A stretch of DNA of 64,000 bases, from assembly GCA_903813345.2 (NCBI GenBank), contig CAIIXF020000003.1:31387248-31451247 (forward strand), in the 5' to 3' direction. Numbering within the stretch: position 1 is the stretch's first letter; every line of letters starts with the position of its first letter. Below, piece after piece: positions 47,241 to 57,194 of the stretch. The DNA is from Owenia fusiformis (Eukaryota; Annelida; Polychaeta; Sabellida; Oweniidae). The notes under the pieces were generated by a model. It worked only from the letters and a program-made list of their open reading frames with translations. It was not told the DNA's origin and did not search any database. The translations under genes and the position numbers were made by a program.

Positions 47241-50181
47241 TAGATTCCGGTCTTCTCCAACACCAGTGAGACCTGTTTCTTCTCCTCTGGTTGTGTTCTA
47301 CTGGAGTGCAGTATCTCGGTCTCTCCTTCCATCTGGTCTTGCACTGTCTTCTCTCACGAGGCCACTGGTAGAGTCCTGTCTTCTGGACAACAACGTTCTC
47401 CACCATTAAAACATCCTCTTCATGAGAGAGTGAAGGAGCACTGGCATCTCTCTGGATACTCAGCTTCCTCCCAGACTTCCGAGACTCTCTGACACTCCTA
47501 GACTCAATCGTGGATGCTATACTCTCTTGTACACTGTCAGCCTTTGGTACAAAGTCCTTTTCCATTTTCTCCATCACCTTAATGGAATCACCATCATCCT
47601 GAGTCTTCTGTGCTATTTTCTCCTGTTTGGCTCTCTGTCTCTTGCCTTGAGATTTCCTTTGTCTCTTCTTCTTGGAGCTACTTGGTCCCTGGTCTGCTCC
47701 AGTATCTCTCTTTGAGCTGAAGTTCTCCTGCTCCACAGGAAACTGGATTACCAGTCGGCCATAATCAATGACTGCCTTGCTTGCAGTGAGGAACTCTGAA
47801 CCCAATATTCCATCATGAGTTATATCTGCTACTATAACTTCTAAAGGCATCCGTCTCCCATTTACATCTGCTTCACAAGTGATTGTCCCATACACCTCCA
47901 ACCTAGAGCCATCTGCTTGTGAAAGAACTGGCCTAGAAGGTTTAAGAGTTGGACGTCTCCGATATGGGATGCGGTTGAATGAATGCAATGACATCAATGT
48001 ACAGCATGAGCCAGAATCCACCACAAAGAGCATAGGACTATTCTTAATTCGGACATGCGCAAGGATCTTCTTACTCTGGGAATCAGTCTTCTCCTGTCCA
48101 TGTTCATTCACCATCTGGACTGAGGAGACACCAATCACATTACTGTTCCCACTTGATGCAGCTACAGGAGCTTTCCTGACTCGCTGAGGTCTTGTACACT
48201 CATATGCTAAGTGTCCTGCTTCGGAGCAGTTGAAGCAGATAATCAAGGGACATCTCTTCACTGTATGCCCTTCTTCTCCACACTTCCTGCAAATGAAGGG
48301 TGTCCTCTTCCCTTTAGAGGTCTTAACTGCGTCAACAATCTCCTTTATTCCCTCCTTGAACTCCCTTAACTCTTTAGTCATTCCCTCCTGGTACTCTTTC
48401 ATCATCTTAATGAATTTTTCTTCTTGGGAGTCATTGGTAACAGCTGCAATTTGGTGATCCCGCTGTTTTGGCTTCAGGCCTTTCCGGATTCGCTCTGACT
48501 CCAAGTATGCCTCCTCCTTCTGAGCCTCTTCTATGGCCTGATCAAGAGACTTGGGGTCTCTCCGATGGACAGCTGCTCGCACCTCATCATCTGTTATGGC
48601 ATTCTCATAACATTTCCTCGCCAACCTATCCTGAGAAGAGCGAGGCATCTCGGGATATGCAAGAGCAGCTAGTCTCCTTATGCTCTGGCCAAGACTTTGT
48701 AATGACTCCTTGGGCTTCCTTGTCCTTGTATTGAGTTCTGCCTCATACATGGAAGCCTTTTCACCTGGTCCAAACCTTTTAGTGAGTGCTTCAAGCAGCT
48801 CATCATAGGAGTGGCCTTGCTCCAGCTCTTGCACTACCTGCTGGGCATCCCCTCTCAACTGGTTTGTCAACTGTTGCCGCTTCTCCTCATCACTCCATCC
48901 ATTACTGTCAATGCAGTTCTGGAAATACACCTTGTAATCGAGCCATGGTGTCTTCCCATCAAACAACTGGTTAGGCTTTATCTTGGTCTTCTTCTCGGTA
49001 TTAGATGAGCTCAGTGCTTTCACCAACTGCTCATTGTTTGATTTGCACATTTGCATGGCCTGCTCAGCAAGAAGCAGGGCTCTATTGGTCTCTTCAGCTG
49101 CAGAATCTCTTGACTTCTCAACTAGTTTACCATGCACTCCTTCAGTGGTATCCTGGTCAGGGATAGTAGGAGCTGGTCTTCTCTCTGGGGACACTCCCAC
49201 TGGTTGAGTTTCAGGTCTCTCTGCAGGTATAAACATTCGATCCTGTCTCCTTAAACTCCAAGGTTTGGACACGGGAAACATCCCCACAGGGGCCTCAGGG
49301 AGTCCAGGAACAGGACAACTCTTAGAGCCTCTCGCTTCCATCTCTTGATCATCAACAGGCATGGGACAATAGGAGGGCTGCTGTTGATGCTCTGCCCACT
49401 TAGCAGTCTCTGGCACATTCGACCTCTCTGGAGTCTTAATCTCTGGAAAGGAAATTCTACTCCTTGGTTCATCAGCATGTGTCCCTGGGATACGCTGCCA
49501 TTTTTCCCTCTCTGGCATCTCTGGTTTAGGGGGAGGGGGCCTTTCCTCTCTCCATGACTGTATTGGTTCTTGTAGGCGAGGTGGACTTCTCCTGGTTGCA
49601 GGCATAGGCAACTGATCCTGCCATCTTCCTGTAGATAGTTGAGGGTTATCTTCACGAGTAATCAAACTCAACCTCCTTGTAGTCTCTCGTAGCCGTTTCT
49701 CAGGAGCACCTTCACTTGATGTGGGCTTCTTGGCCATTCCATGATCACTTTTGATCTCTGTGGAGGTAACAGGGAAGGGCTGGTCCTGTCTGCCTAGTAC
49801 TCCAGGAGTACGAAACTTGGAGGGAGTGAACTCACTCTGCATCCTGGACTGCATCCTTGACTCTGACCAATACCCAGTACTGTCTTGGGCCACTCTCTGC
49901 CCTGGTCTCTGTTCAGGTACATGCAAATATCTCTCTGTACCACCCATGGCACCATACTTCTCTGGATTCAGACCCGAGTCCCTTGGCTCCAAAGGAAGAG
50001 TATCTTGGGTCTCCAGCTCCAGGTTTCTGGGGCCACCTTTAAAAACCACTGTGTCGTCTGGCTCCGGTGTCCTCCTGAGTGTCCTCCCCTTTGGGATACC
50101 CATTGGATCATCAATTGAGCCGCCGTGGTGAGAAGTTCTTGGACTTCTCCCTGCCTCTGACATCTCCATGCTTCTCTCCAT
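46963..50181 (-). CDS. gag: Gypsy Gag-protease polyprotein, intact
   Basis: The ATG at 50181 lies 20 bp past the primer site and opens 1,072 codons. Roughly the first 400 residues are charged and disordered. A capsid domain follows (LFDGKTPWLDYKVYF, LRGDAQQVV, DELLEALTKRF), then two CCHC zinc knuckles near residues 630-665 (CRKCGEEGHTVKRC and CFNCSEAGHLAYEC). Next is an aspartic protease with VVDSGSCCTLMS near residue 720 and a second conserved segment GILGSEFL. Past the protease come a Lys-rich stretch and out-of-frame translation of the integrase tail. Gag forms the particle and the protease would mature it. The active-site DSG is present, unlike in the Gypsy element at 12896, so capsid and protease may be functional. 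Confidence 0.92.
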   Translation of the reverse strand: MERSMEMSEAGRSPRTSHHGGSIDDPMGIPKGRTLRRTPEPDDTVVFKGGPRNLELETQDTLPLEPRDSGLNPEKYGAMGGTERYLHVPEQRPGQRVAQDSTGYWSESRMQSRMQSEFTPSKFRTPGVLGRQDQPFPVTSTEIKSDHGMAKKPTSSEGAPEKRLRETTRRLSLITREDNPQLSTGRWQDQLPMPATRRSPPRLQEPIQSWREERPPPPKPEMPEREKWQRIPGTHADEPRSRISFPEIKTPERSNVPETAKWAEHQQQPSYCPMPVDDQEMEARGSKSCPVPGLPEAPVGMFPVSKPWSLRRQDRMFIPAERPETQPVGVSPERRPAPTIPDQDTTEGVHGKLVEKSRDSAAEETNRALLLAEQAMQMCKSNNEQLVKALSSSNTEKKTKIKPNQLFDGKTPWLDYKVYFQNCIDSNGWSDEEKRQQLTNQLRGDAQQVVQELEQGHSYDELLEALTKRFGPGEKASMYEAELNTRTRKPKESLQSLGQSIRRLAALAYPEMPRSSQDRLARKCYENAITDDEVRAAVHRRDPKSLDQAIEEAQKEEAYLESERIRKGLKPKQRDHQIAAVTNDSQEEKFIKMMKEYQEGMTKELREFKEGIKEIVDAVKTSKGKRTPFICRKCGEEGHTVKRCPLIICFNCSEAGHLAYECTRPQRVRKAPVAASSGNSNVIGVSSVQMVNEHGQEKTDSQSKKILAHVRIKNSPMLFVVDSGSCCTLMSLHSFNRIPYRRRPTLKPSRPVLSQADGSRLEVYGTITCEADVNGRRMPLEVIVADITHDGILGSEFLTASKAVIDYGRLVIQFPVEQENFSSKRDTGADQGPSSSKKKRQRKSQGKRQRAKQEKIAQKTQDDGDSIKVMEKMEKDFVPKADSVQESIASTIESRSVRESRKSGRKLSIQRDASAPSLSHEEDVLMVENVVVQKTGLYQWPRERRQCKTRWKERPRYCTPVEHNQRRRNRSHWCWRRPESNGGGRRPWDMERAPDLHWRERDDCTQVKSEESYCSSRGPTDRVPKSWQVPKVTTKMDRAIPDSGSTLSSDLQNQGEEDREAKSGSPESSETI

Positions 50182-50200
50182 CTCTAGGAACAGTGAAAAA

Positions 50201-50217
50201 TCCCACCGCTGCCACCA
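50201..50217 (-). other. Primer-binding site, tRNA-Leu type
   Basis: On the minus strand TGGTGGCAGCGGTGGGA follows the 5' LTR after one base. Its complement ends CCCACCGCTGCCA plus CCA, as in leucine tRNAs of the AAG type. The same site is used by the miniature element at 61039. Confidence 0.85.
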
Positions 50218-50218
50218 A

Positions 50219-52195
50219 TGTCGCGCGCCAGACTCCCGCCGAGTACCCGTACTCCCTCGGAGAAGGTCTGGTGGCGATGATAAGGGATTCGGAGGTGTTT
50301 ATCACGGGCGCCGAGCTGGTTTGGTGCTTCAGCTGTCACTGAGCTAGGAGATGGAAAACACAATGTAAAAAACAATCAATTACGGGATTTTAACAATCTA
50401 TTCAACACTATAATTACTATAACAATCAATTTCAAAATGTCCTCAAATGCCTTTATGGCCAGTAATACAATAATGTCTCTATATAACAAAAACTCTGGCT
50501 CTGAGTTGTCTGTCTCTATGCTACTCTGCCATACTCTGCTCTTTGCTCTGCTTGTCTGCTCTGCTCTCTCTGATATACTCGGCTCTGCTCTCTGCTATGC
50601 TCTGCTCTCTGCAATACTCTGCTTGTCTACTCTGCTCTGCTCTGCTTGAAAAGAGCTCTCCCTCTTGAGCTATCTCGTCTTTGGGAAGGAGCCCTGGCTC
50701 TGGAAGTAACCTCTGCTTCGGGAGTCGCCTTGTCACGGGAGTAACCACCCTTAAACTCTCCTCAAAAGAGTGCTTTCACTCTTTGAGCTACACTGTCTCT
50801 TGGAAGGGGTTCAGGCTCCGAGAGTAACCTCTGCTCTTGGAGTCACCACTTTTCAGGATATACCTCTCTACAACCTCTGCTCAATTCACTCTTGAGCTAC
50901 ACTGTCTCTCGGAAGGGGTCCAGGCTCCGGGAGTATCCTCTGCTCTTGGAGTCGTCACTTCTCAGGAGAAACCTCTGCTCTCCAACGAGATCCACACACT
51001 GGGAGTACCTCAGCCCCGGGAATCGCCTCGTCTCAGGAGTAACCTCTACTCTTGAACAAGATCCACACACTGCTAGTACCTCAGCCCCGGGAATCGCCTC
51101 GTCTCAGGAGTAACCTCTACTCAAAGAGTGCTCTCACTCAATGAGCTACACTGTCTCCAAAGAGTAACTTCTACTCAAAAAGTGCTCTCACTCAATGAGC
51201 TACACTGTCTCCAAAGAGTAACCTCTGCTCTCGGAGTAACCTCTTCGCAGGAGCAACCTCACTACAACCTCTGTAGAGAATAACAACTCTAGAATGTCGA
51301 TCAAAGGATGAGATTAGACAGAGCTGTTATCTCTCGCCTTGGAGCACCTCAGTTCCGGTAATGTAACCTTGGCTCCGATGAGAGTAAACCTTCCTCAACA
51401 TACAACCCTGGGTGAGAGTCAGATCGCCTCGACAAAGTAGGAGCATTTATAGCTTGGAGGGGTAATGACTAGGAGCCACCAATACTCAGAGCAGAATGAC
51501 TCACGAATATCGATCAAAGAAATGAGATTAGACAGAGCCAAATCTACTCAGAGAATCTGGAGCTCAAAACTTCTCAAAATGACGTCACTTCCTTCAAAAT
51601 CAAAGATGGCCGACCGCCGGGAATTGTGGGAACAAGAAAGCAAGATGGCGGACAGCTAATTACCCATTTATGCCAACCTCAATCAAGAAAATGGTTAACT
51701 CACCAAAACACTGGCTGTTGTCTTGTATTTTCTTCAATAGTCGCACCAAATACAATCTGCATCTAACGATTACTGCAACTAATCCAATATATCCAAAATA
51801 ATGCTCCAATAAGTCCACAGATTAAATAAAACACGCTTGCACATAAATAAATCCAAACTGACGAGGTGTTGTATCTTCAAGATCTTGGTTTACTCTGATT
51901 CACGTGGTTAATTACAAACAATAAAATACAGACACCTCAAGTTGCATCATGGGAAAACTACAACTTAAGTTGGAGGGAAATTCAAATAAAAGAATCTGAT
52001 TGGCTGATCACCGGTTGCTGGGTACTTAATTATTCTAATTTATTCCACTACAGTCTGCTGATCAGTAAACATCCCAGTGCCTACGTGACATTCTGCATGT
52101 ACACATTTGAGCAATTAAACTCTCTGAAAGAGTCGACTGACTCCACATATAAAAGTTCAAAATAAAACAAAAATGAAACTCACAATTTTGTCACA
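50219..52195 (-). repeat. 5' LTR (minus-strand element)
   Basis: 1,977 bp, apparently identical to the other LTR, followed on the plus strand by the duplication GTAT at 52196. Confidence 0.97.
51446..51652 (-). promoter_or_regulatory. Putative promoter in the 5' LTR: TATA, CRE, YY1- and CSL-like sites
   Basis: On the minus strand TATAAA lies at 51451-51446. Upstream of it are a palindromic CRE TGACGTCA at 51580-51587, a CSL-like TGTGGGAA near 51624, and AAGATGG cores near 51604 and 51642 (the latter AAGATGGCGG) that resemble YY1 sites. The arrangement fits a U3 promoter about 750 bp into the LTR, with the repeat-rich remainder as R-U5. Sites are by consensus only. Confidence 0.5.
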
Positions 52196-52390
52196 GTATC
52201 AAGTAAATCGTCAAAATCATGATTCGTTTTTGCCCAAGTTTCACAGATATTTATAATGTCATATGATTTGAAACGTTCAAGTAGTTCCCCTTTATTTGTA
52301 TGTTGTGATAGACCATGTGCATTCCATTGTAATATAGTCAATATTGTTTGGTTTGTTTGTTTCGGGCCTTGGCCATGTCCCTATCTGTTT
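52196..52390 (-). mobile_element. LINE, 5' portion cut off by the LTR element
   Basis: The minus-strand frame carries the start of the APE endonuclease (ILTILQWNAHGL, INICETWAKTNHDF) and runs in phase into the frame at 44372 once the LTR element and one copy of GTAT are removed. Only about 195 bp remain here, so the LINE is 5'-truncated or its upstream ORF is lost. Confidence 0.88.
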
Positions 52391-52402
52391 TTATTCAACT
52401 TG

Positions 52403-52776
52403 ATAACTTAAACTGTGTGCGAACTGAATGAACGTAGCTACAACGTTCTACGGTCTGTTTACGAACTTCATGGACTTTCCCGGACGGGGAATGTGATTTA
52501 GAATTTTGAATCGATTCAAAATTCGATGGTGACCATACCGTTCTGTAATCAGGTCATGATGACCTTCTAGATTAAGGGACGCGTTATACGACGTTGCACA
52601 CCGACGTGGTGCGACCTGAACGCACTGCGAATGAGATGGACGTATTGAAGACTGTTTATGAACGAAGTAGCTAATTATTTTAGACATATTTCCCGACCAC
52701 AGCCAGATTGAGCCCGTTTTACGACGTTTTCGTAGGACTGGCAAGAACGGGTAAGAACTAGTTTGGTGTGATAGGG
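52403..52776. mobile_element. MITE of the TATCACACCAAACTAG family
   Basis: It is almost colinear with 60554-60967 (GAATCGATTCAAAATTCGAT, GACCTTCTAGA, CACACCGACGTGGTGCGACC) and ends GAACTAGTTTGGTGTGATAG. The first 40 or so bases of the left end are missing where the LINE begins. Confidence 0.85.
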
Positions 52777-52956
52777 GGGTTAGGCACGTGTAACCTCACA
52801 GTGCCTGGAACGGATACTTGGGTAACGGAAACTGTTTGGAACGGACACGTTCGTCGTGGGAGTCCTTTATTGCACATCTTGTGACATATCATTACACCGA
52901 GCAGTCCTTAAAATTACAGTTTGGTTCGTAATTATTTTGTCCTTCTAGTCGTACTT

Positions 52957-54300
52957 TTAGGCCATTGCCACATTATCAGAGCCCATTTGGGTCTTAACCT
53001 TTTCTAGCATGGTCGTTAAATCGTCCATGTTAGTACCGAAATTCGTTCTTTGCTTTAACATCGCTGGCTGTCGTCTGTACATAACAGGTAGAATAACTAT
53101 GACACATATAGCGATGAACAGAATTATCCCCAAAGTGATTGTGATTGTTCTTAAGATGGCCTTTTCATGATCATTTATGATGGCCTTTGCTGTAGTGTTT
53201 GTCATGTTGGATGCGCCAGTTGCTTGAGTGATTGCAGATGAAATTGTTGATGTTGATACACCGGCCTGAGTTCTGGTAGCTGACGATGTTGTCGTGTTGA
53301 AAGTACTAGTTGCCTCAGTGATTGCAGATGAAATCGTTGATACTTCGGCCTCTGTTCTGGTAGTAGAAGATGTTGTCGTGTTTAATTTAATAGTTTCAGT
53401 GATTGCAGTTGAAATTATCGATGTTGATGCTTCGGTTCTTGGAACAGATGTCATTTTTGTTGGTGCCGTCGTTGGGGATGCTTCGTGATAAAAGAGTGCA
53501 TAAATATCATATCCCGGAGCAGCCCTGTTTGCCAATTTTAAATCATATTCACCGTTTCCAACAGGATTACAATATCTCAGATCACAATTCACAAACCGCG
53601 TCTCCCCATTACTATAGTAGTTGATGACATTGGCTCCATTTATACAGGCATATAACATACATTGTCTCAAGTCCCTAACCTGGTAAGTCTCAACTGATCG
53701 ATTGCACGTCGACATAAAGCATTGGAAATAAAGTCTTTTTATAACGAATAAGGAAGAGTTGCAGACTGGAGTTCCTGGGAAGGGCTGAATGAGCCACTCA
53801 GAGTGAGTTTCTTCATCTAAACAAACATCATGCTCAAACCTGTATTCCCATCCAGTTCCTTCGTAGTTACTGGGACATGTATAGGCCACGGAAGAATTAC
53901 TTGAGTTAGATAAATATGTCACAATATTAGAGCCAGCTTTACAGAATACCTCTTCAACGGAGCCTTGTCCACAAAGAGGTGTGTTAAAACAGACTGGTCC
54001 AAATGGAAGTCGTACTGGTACCGTTTCCAACTGTCTGTAAATGTCGCAATGTAAGGCAAGATGAGAAAGGCTATAGATCATTACTTGTTCAGTCGAATTG
54101 CCAATGTTAAAAAAGTAATCATCGAACTCCCAATTACAATACCTCGTGTCACACAACTTTGGTAATTCATTTGGATAAAAGTTGATAACATTTGCCATGT
54201 TGTTACACGCAGTAGACATGCATTCACGCAGGTCAGTAACATTCGTTATACTCATAGTTGTGCATCGAGAGAGGAATGATAATGGAAACCATCTTCTCAT
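52957..54300 (-). CDS. Membrane protein with PAN/apple-like Cys modules, C-terminal exon
   Basis: The minus-strand frame ends at 52957, with AATAAA about 86 bp beyond. It encodes repeated Cys modules of one pattern (DLRECMSTACNNMANVINFY then CDTRYC; VEEVFCKAGSNIVTYL; DLRQCMLYACINGANVINYY then CDLRYC). After these comes a Ser/Thr-rich mucin-like stalk with about three 29-residue repeats (TISSAITEAT type), one transmembrane helix (ITLGIILFIAICVIVILPV), and a 40-residue cytoplasmic tail. The modules look like PAN/apple domains, which bind carbohydrate or protein outside cells, but I do not recognise the gene. The frame is interrupted at 54300 by a transposon and continues upstream at 56033. Confidence 0.72.
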   Translation of the reverse strand: MRRWFPLSFLSRCTTMSITNVTDLRECMSTACNNMANVINFYPNELPKLCDTRYCNWEFDDYFFNIGNSTEQVMIYSLSHLALHCDIYRQLETVPVRLPFGPVCFNTPLCGQGSVEEVFCKAGSNIVTYLSNSSNSSVAYTCPSNYEGTGWEYRFEHDVCLDEETHSEWLIQPFPGTPVCNSSLFVIKRLYFQCFMSTCNRSVETYQVRDLRQCMLYACINGANVINYYSNGETRFVNCDLRYCNPVGNGEYDLKLANRAAPGYDIYALFYHEASPTTAPTKMTSVPRTEASTSIISTAITETIKLNTTTSSTTRTEAEVSTISSAITEATSTFNTTTSSATRTQAGVSTSTISSAITQATGASNMTNTTAKAIINDHEKAILRTITITLGIILFIAICVIVILPVMYRRQPAMLKQRTNFGTNMDDLTTMLEKVKTQMGSDNVAMA

Positions 54301-56032
54301 CAGGCCCGTAAGACACTTTTTTCCAAGGGGGGTGCGGTTTTTAGCTTACTAAAGAAAATATAAAATTGTCATTTTTTTTGCCGCGTAAATCAAATCGCGT
54401 AAGACAGAGGCGGGGGGGGGGGGGGGTCAGTTACTCCCTATATTGGTTTGGAATTAACAAATGCAACTTCCAAACGTTCCAATTGTTTTGTGGGGGGTGT
54501 GAGGAGTGGTCCACTCCCCCTAGAAAATTTTACAGTTTTGAGATGCTATTTGGTGCTTTCTGGGCACTTTCAAAGTGTAAGTTTCTAAGTAGTACGCCAC
54601 CACCACAAGAATAAGAGTTGAGTGATCAAAAAACTGAGCATTCAGGGGGTCTGGGGGTTCTCCCCCAGGAAAATTTTGAAATTTGCTTGTATTTGGAGCA
54701 AATTTGCAACCATCTGGTACGCCTGTGCGTTATGATCCAATAAGAATTTTTTTCAAATTCTTTTGGGGTTGTCAAAGAGGATGAGAGGGTGAAGTGGGGC
54801 GGGGTGCCAGTAGGGGAGCAAGGGGTTGTCCCCCAGAAACATTGACCATATCAAGATGCTATTTGATGATGTCTGGGAACTTAAAAAATGTCTGAGACAA
54901 TACATGAGATTCAGAATATTTATTTTGTTTTGTGGGGGATGTGAGGGGTGGCTAACTCTCCTTGAAAATTTTACAATTTAAAGATGATATTTGGTGCTTC
55001 TGGGCACTTTTAAAGGTATTAGTCAATAAAAACATTGAAAAACAATCACAATTTTTTCAAATTTTGGGGGTGTCAAAGGGGAGGAGGGGTGTCAGAGGGG
55101 GAGGTGGGGCTGGGGTGCCAGAGGGGAAGCAAGTGTTTGTCCCCCATATCAAAATTTACAATATCAAGGTGCTATTTGATGAAGTTTGGGCACTTTAAAA
55201 GTGTCTGTGCCTAAAAGCGCATATTTCCCAAGAAAATTTTACAATTTTAAGATGCTATTTGGTGCTTTCTGGGCACTTTCAAAATTGTATGAGTCAATAA
55301 AAAAATTTGAAAAATCTCAAGTTTTTTTGGGGGGAGGGGGGTGTTAAGGGGGGGGGGGGCTGCCAGAGGGGGAGGTGGAATGGGGATGCCAGAAGGCGAG
55401 TAAGTGTTAGTCTTCCAGAATCATTAACTTTATCAAGGAGCTATTTGATGATGTCTGGGCAATTTAAAAGTGTCTGAGACAATACATAAAACAAATTCAG
55501 AACTTTTCCATTGTTTTGTTTGGGGTGTGGTCCCCTCCCCCTAAAAAATTTTACAATTTTACGACGCTATTTGGTGCTTTCTGGGCATTTTCAAATTGTA
55601 TGAGTCAATTAAAGATTTTGAGAAAATCACATTTTTTTGGATGGGGGGGGGTCAAGGGAGGCGCCAGAGGGGGGGGGGGGTTATGCAAGTGCAAGATGCA
55701 AGAGGGGGAGCAAGTCCCCCAGAAACACTAACTATATCAAGGAGCTATTTGATGATGTCTGGGCACTTTAAAAGTGTCTGAGACAAAACACTAAAATAAA
55801 AACTTTTTCATTGTTTTGTGGGGTGTGTGAGGGGCGGCCAATACCCCTAGAAAATTTTACAATTTTAAGATGCTATTTGGTGCTTTCTGGGTACTTTCAA
55901 AGTGTATGAGTCAATGAAAAAAAATTACAAAAAAAATAATTTTTCTAATTTTTTTTTTCATATTTATTTTGGGGGGTAACAAAGGGGGGTGCGGTCGCAC
56001 CCATCGCACCCCCCCCCCATCTGACGGCCCTG
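54301..56032. mobile_element. CAGGCCCGT-ended DNA transposon, 1,732 bp, inserted in a coding exon
   Basis: The ends CAGGCCCGTAAGACAC (54301) and, on the other strand, CAGGGCCGTCAGATGG (from 56032) are flanked by the 5-bp duplication CTCAT (54296-54300 and 56033-56037). The interior is five to six tandem units of about 310 bp, each with GATGCTATTTGGTGCTTTCT and TATTTGATGATGTCTGGGCA half-units and G-rich spacers. No transposase is encoded. CAG ends suggest a hAT-like group with a short target duplication. A second copy starts at 63743. Confidence 0.9.
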
Positions 56033-56360
56033 CTCATGAAATAGGAACTATGGCACTTTGGTATATACGGATGAGGTCGTGCAGAAATATGTCCCTTCAC
56101 ATCTTCATCCATTACCCAGTCATAGTTCCAGTTAGTGCCATTCACATTCGACTCGCATTTATATATTCCACAAAAATTTGTGTTATTTCCCCGATAGTTG
56201 TGTTGTATTACATTTCCTCCAAGTTCACACGCCTTTGCAAAACATAACTGACTCGTGTTGTATACAGCTTCAGTTATATCAAGCGCTGGGCATGATGGGT
56301 TCCCATACAGAATATCTTGCCGCCTCGTTGCTGGTATGTAGTCACCATGGTAACAGTCAC
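56033..56360 (-). CDS. Upstream part of the PAN-like membrane protein gene
   Basis: On the minus strand an acceptor (GGGTACTTCAG) precedes 56360, and the frame runs to the transposon at 56033. It holds another Cys module (LCFAKACELGGNVIQHNY then CGIYKCE) and a spacer with PYIPKCHSSYF, matching the spacer PGTPVCNSSLF downstream. Removing the transposon and one copy of the duplication joins this to 54300 in frame. The first base of the opening codon and the signal peptide must come from exons further upstream, which I did not find. Confidence 0.7.
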
Positions 56361-57194
56361 CTGAAGTACCCATATTTAATTGAGAAACAAAAATAAGCTT
56401 TTCAAAATAAGACATATTAGCGCAAAGAAAAAAGGTGCATTGTCCTTATCAATCATATATATTCTTTCTATTATTATCATACCAAACATCCAGAGGTTTA
56501 TTGTATGTATACTTTGACCAAATGGAGAGAATTTCAAAACATTTCGATAATATGGTAAAAAGTTAGAAAGGATGGAATAGAACAACTCCCAGAATTGTGA
56601 GTGTGACGTTTTACCATAAATTGACATAATAAATATGGGAAATCCAAGATTCCAGCTACGTACTCAATAAGGGGATCTTGTGATCGAGATGAAATCAAAC
56701 TGTTAGTTAAGTTAGGAGGAATACCCCGTTTTAAAAAGGTTTCAATCCAAAAAAACTTCGTGAAAAATATCAGTTATTAGAAAAAAATAACAGTCTGATT
56801 AATGATACCATTTTGTGATGGAAGTTGAGGTAATATCCTTCAGATTCAGATTCAGAAGTTCCTTTTCAGTTCAAAATTAGGGGTAGGGGTGACATATATG
56901 ACAATAAACTTCAAATTGTAAAATAATTACAACCCTTAGCCTTTCTCAATCAAGCATAAATATGGTATACATCCTACACTTAGCTATTCATATCAAAATT
57001 TATGTCAGATGAGACCTGTGTAATATAAAAATGTGTATCTTGAGCAAAATGGTTACATCCTATTCTTAATTTCACTGCTACTTAAGGGGTAAATCATCTA
57101 AAAATCGTGTTTTAGGCTGGTTTTGGGCTTACCATACTTTTCTGTCAGTGTGTTAATGTTTATTTCAAACCTGTTAGTTATGACCAGTTTGAGA
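56361..57194. other. Non-coding, nothing recognised
   Basis: Upstream of the PAN-like exon. It may contain its intron and earlier exons, but no frame is convincing. Confidence 0.4.

Larger units (their letters stand above)
44373..52195 (-). mobile_element. Gypsy-type LTR retrotransposon, Gag-protease only, inside a LINE
   Basis: A 7,823-bp minus-strand element with two apparently identical 1,977-bp LTRs, flanked by the 4-bp duplication GTAT (44369-44372 and 52196-52199). It has a leucine-tRNA primer site, a purine tract, a 1,072-codon Gag-protease frame, and a frame with only the C-terminal part of integrase. Reverse transcriptase, RNase H and the integrase core are deleted. LTR identity shows recent movement despite this, so it depends on a helper. 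Confidence 0.96.

Noticed and set aside
54366-55781. Frames inside the PAN-gene transposon
   Set aside because: They are Gly-rich translations of G-run spacers in a 310-bp tandem repeat.
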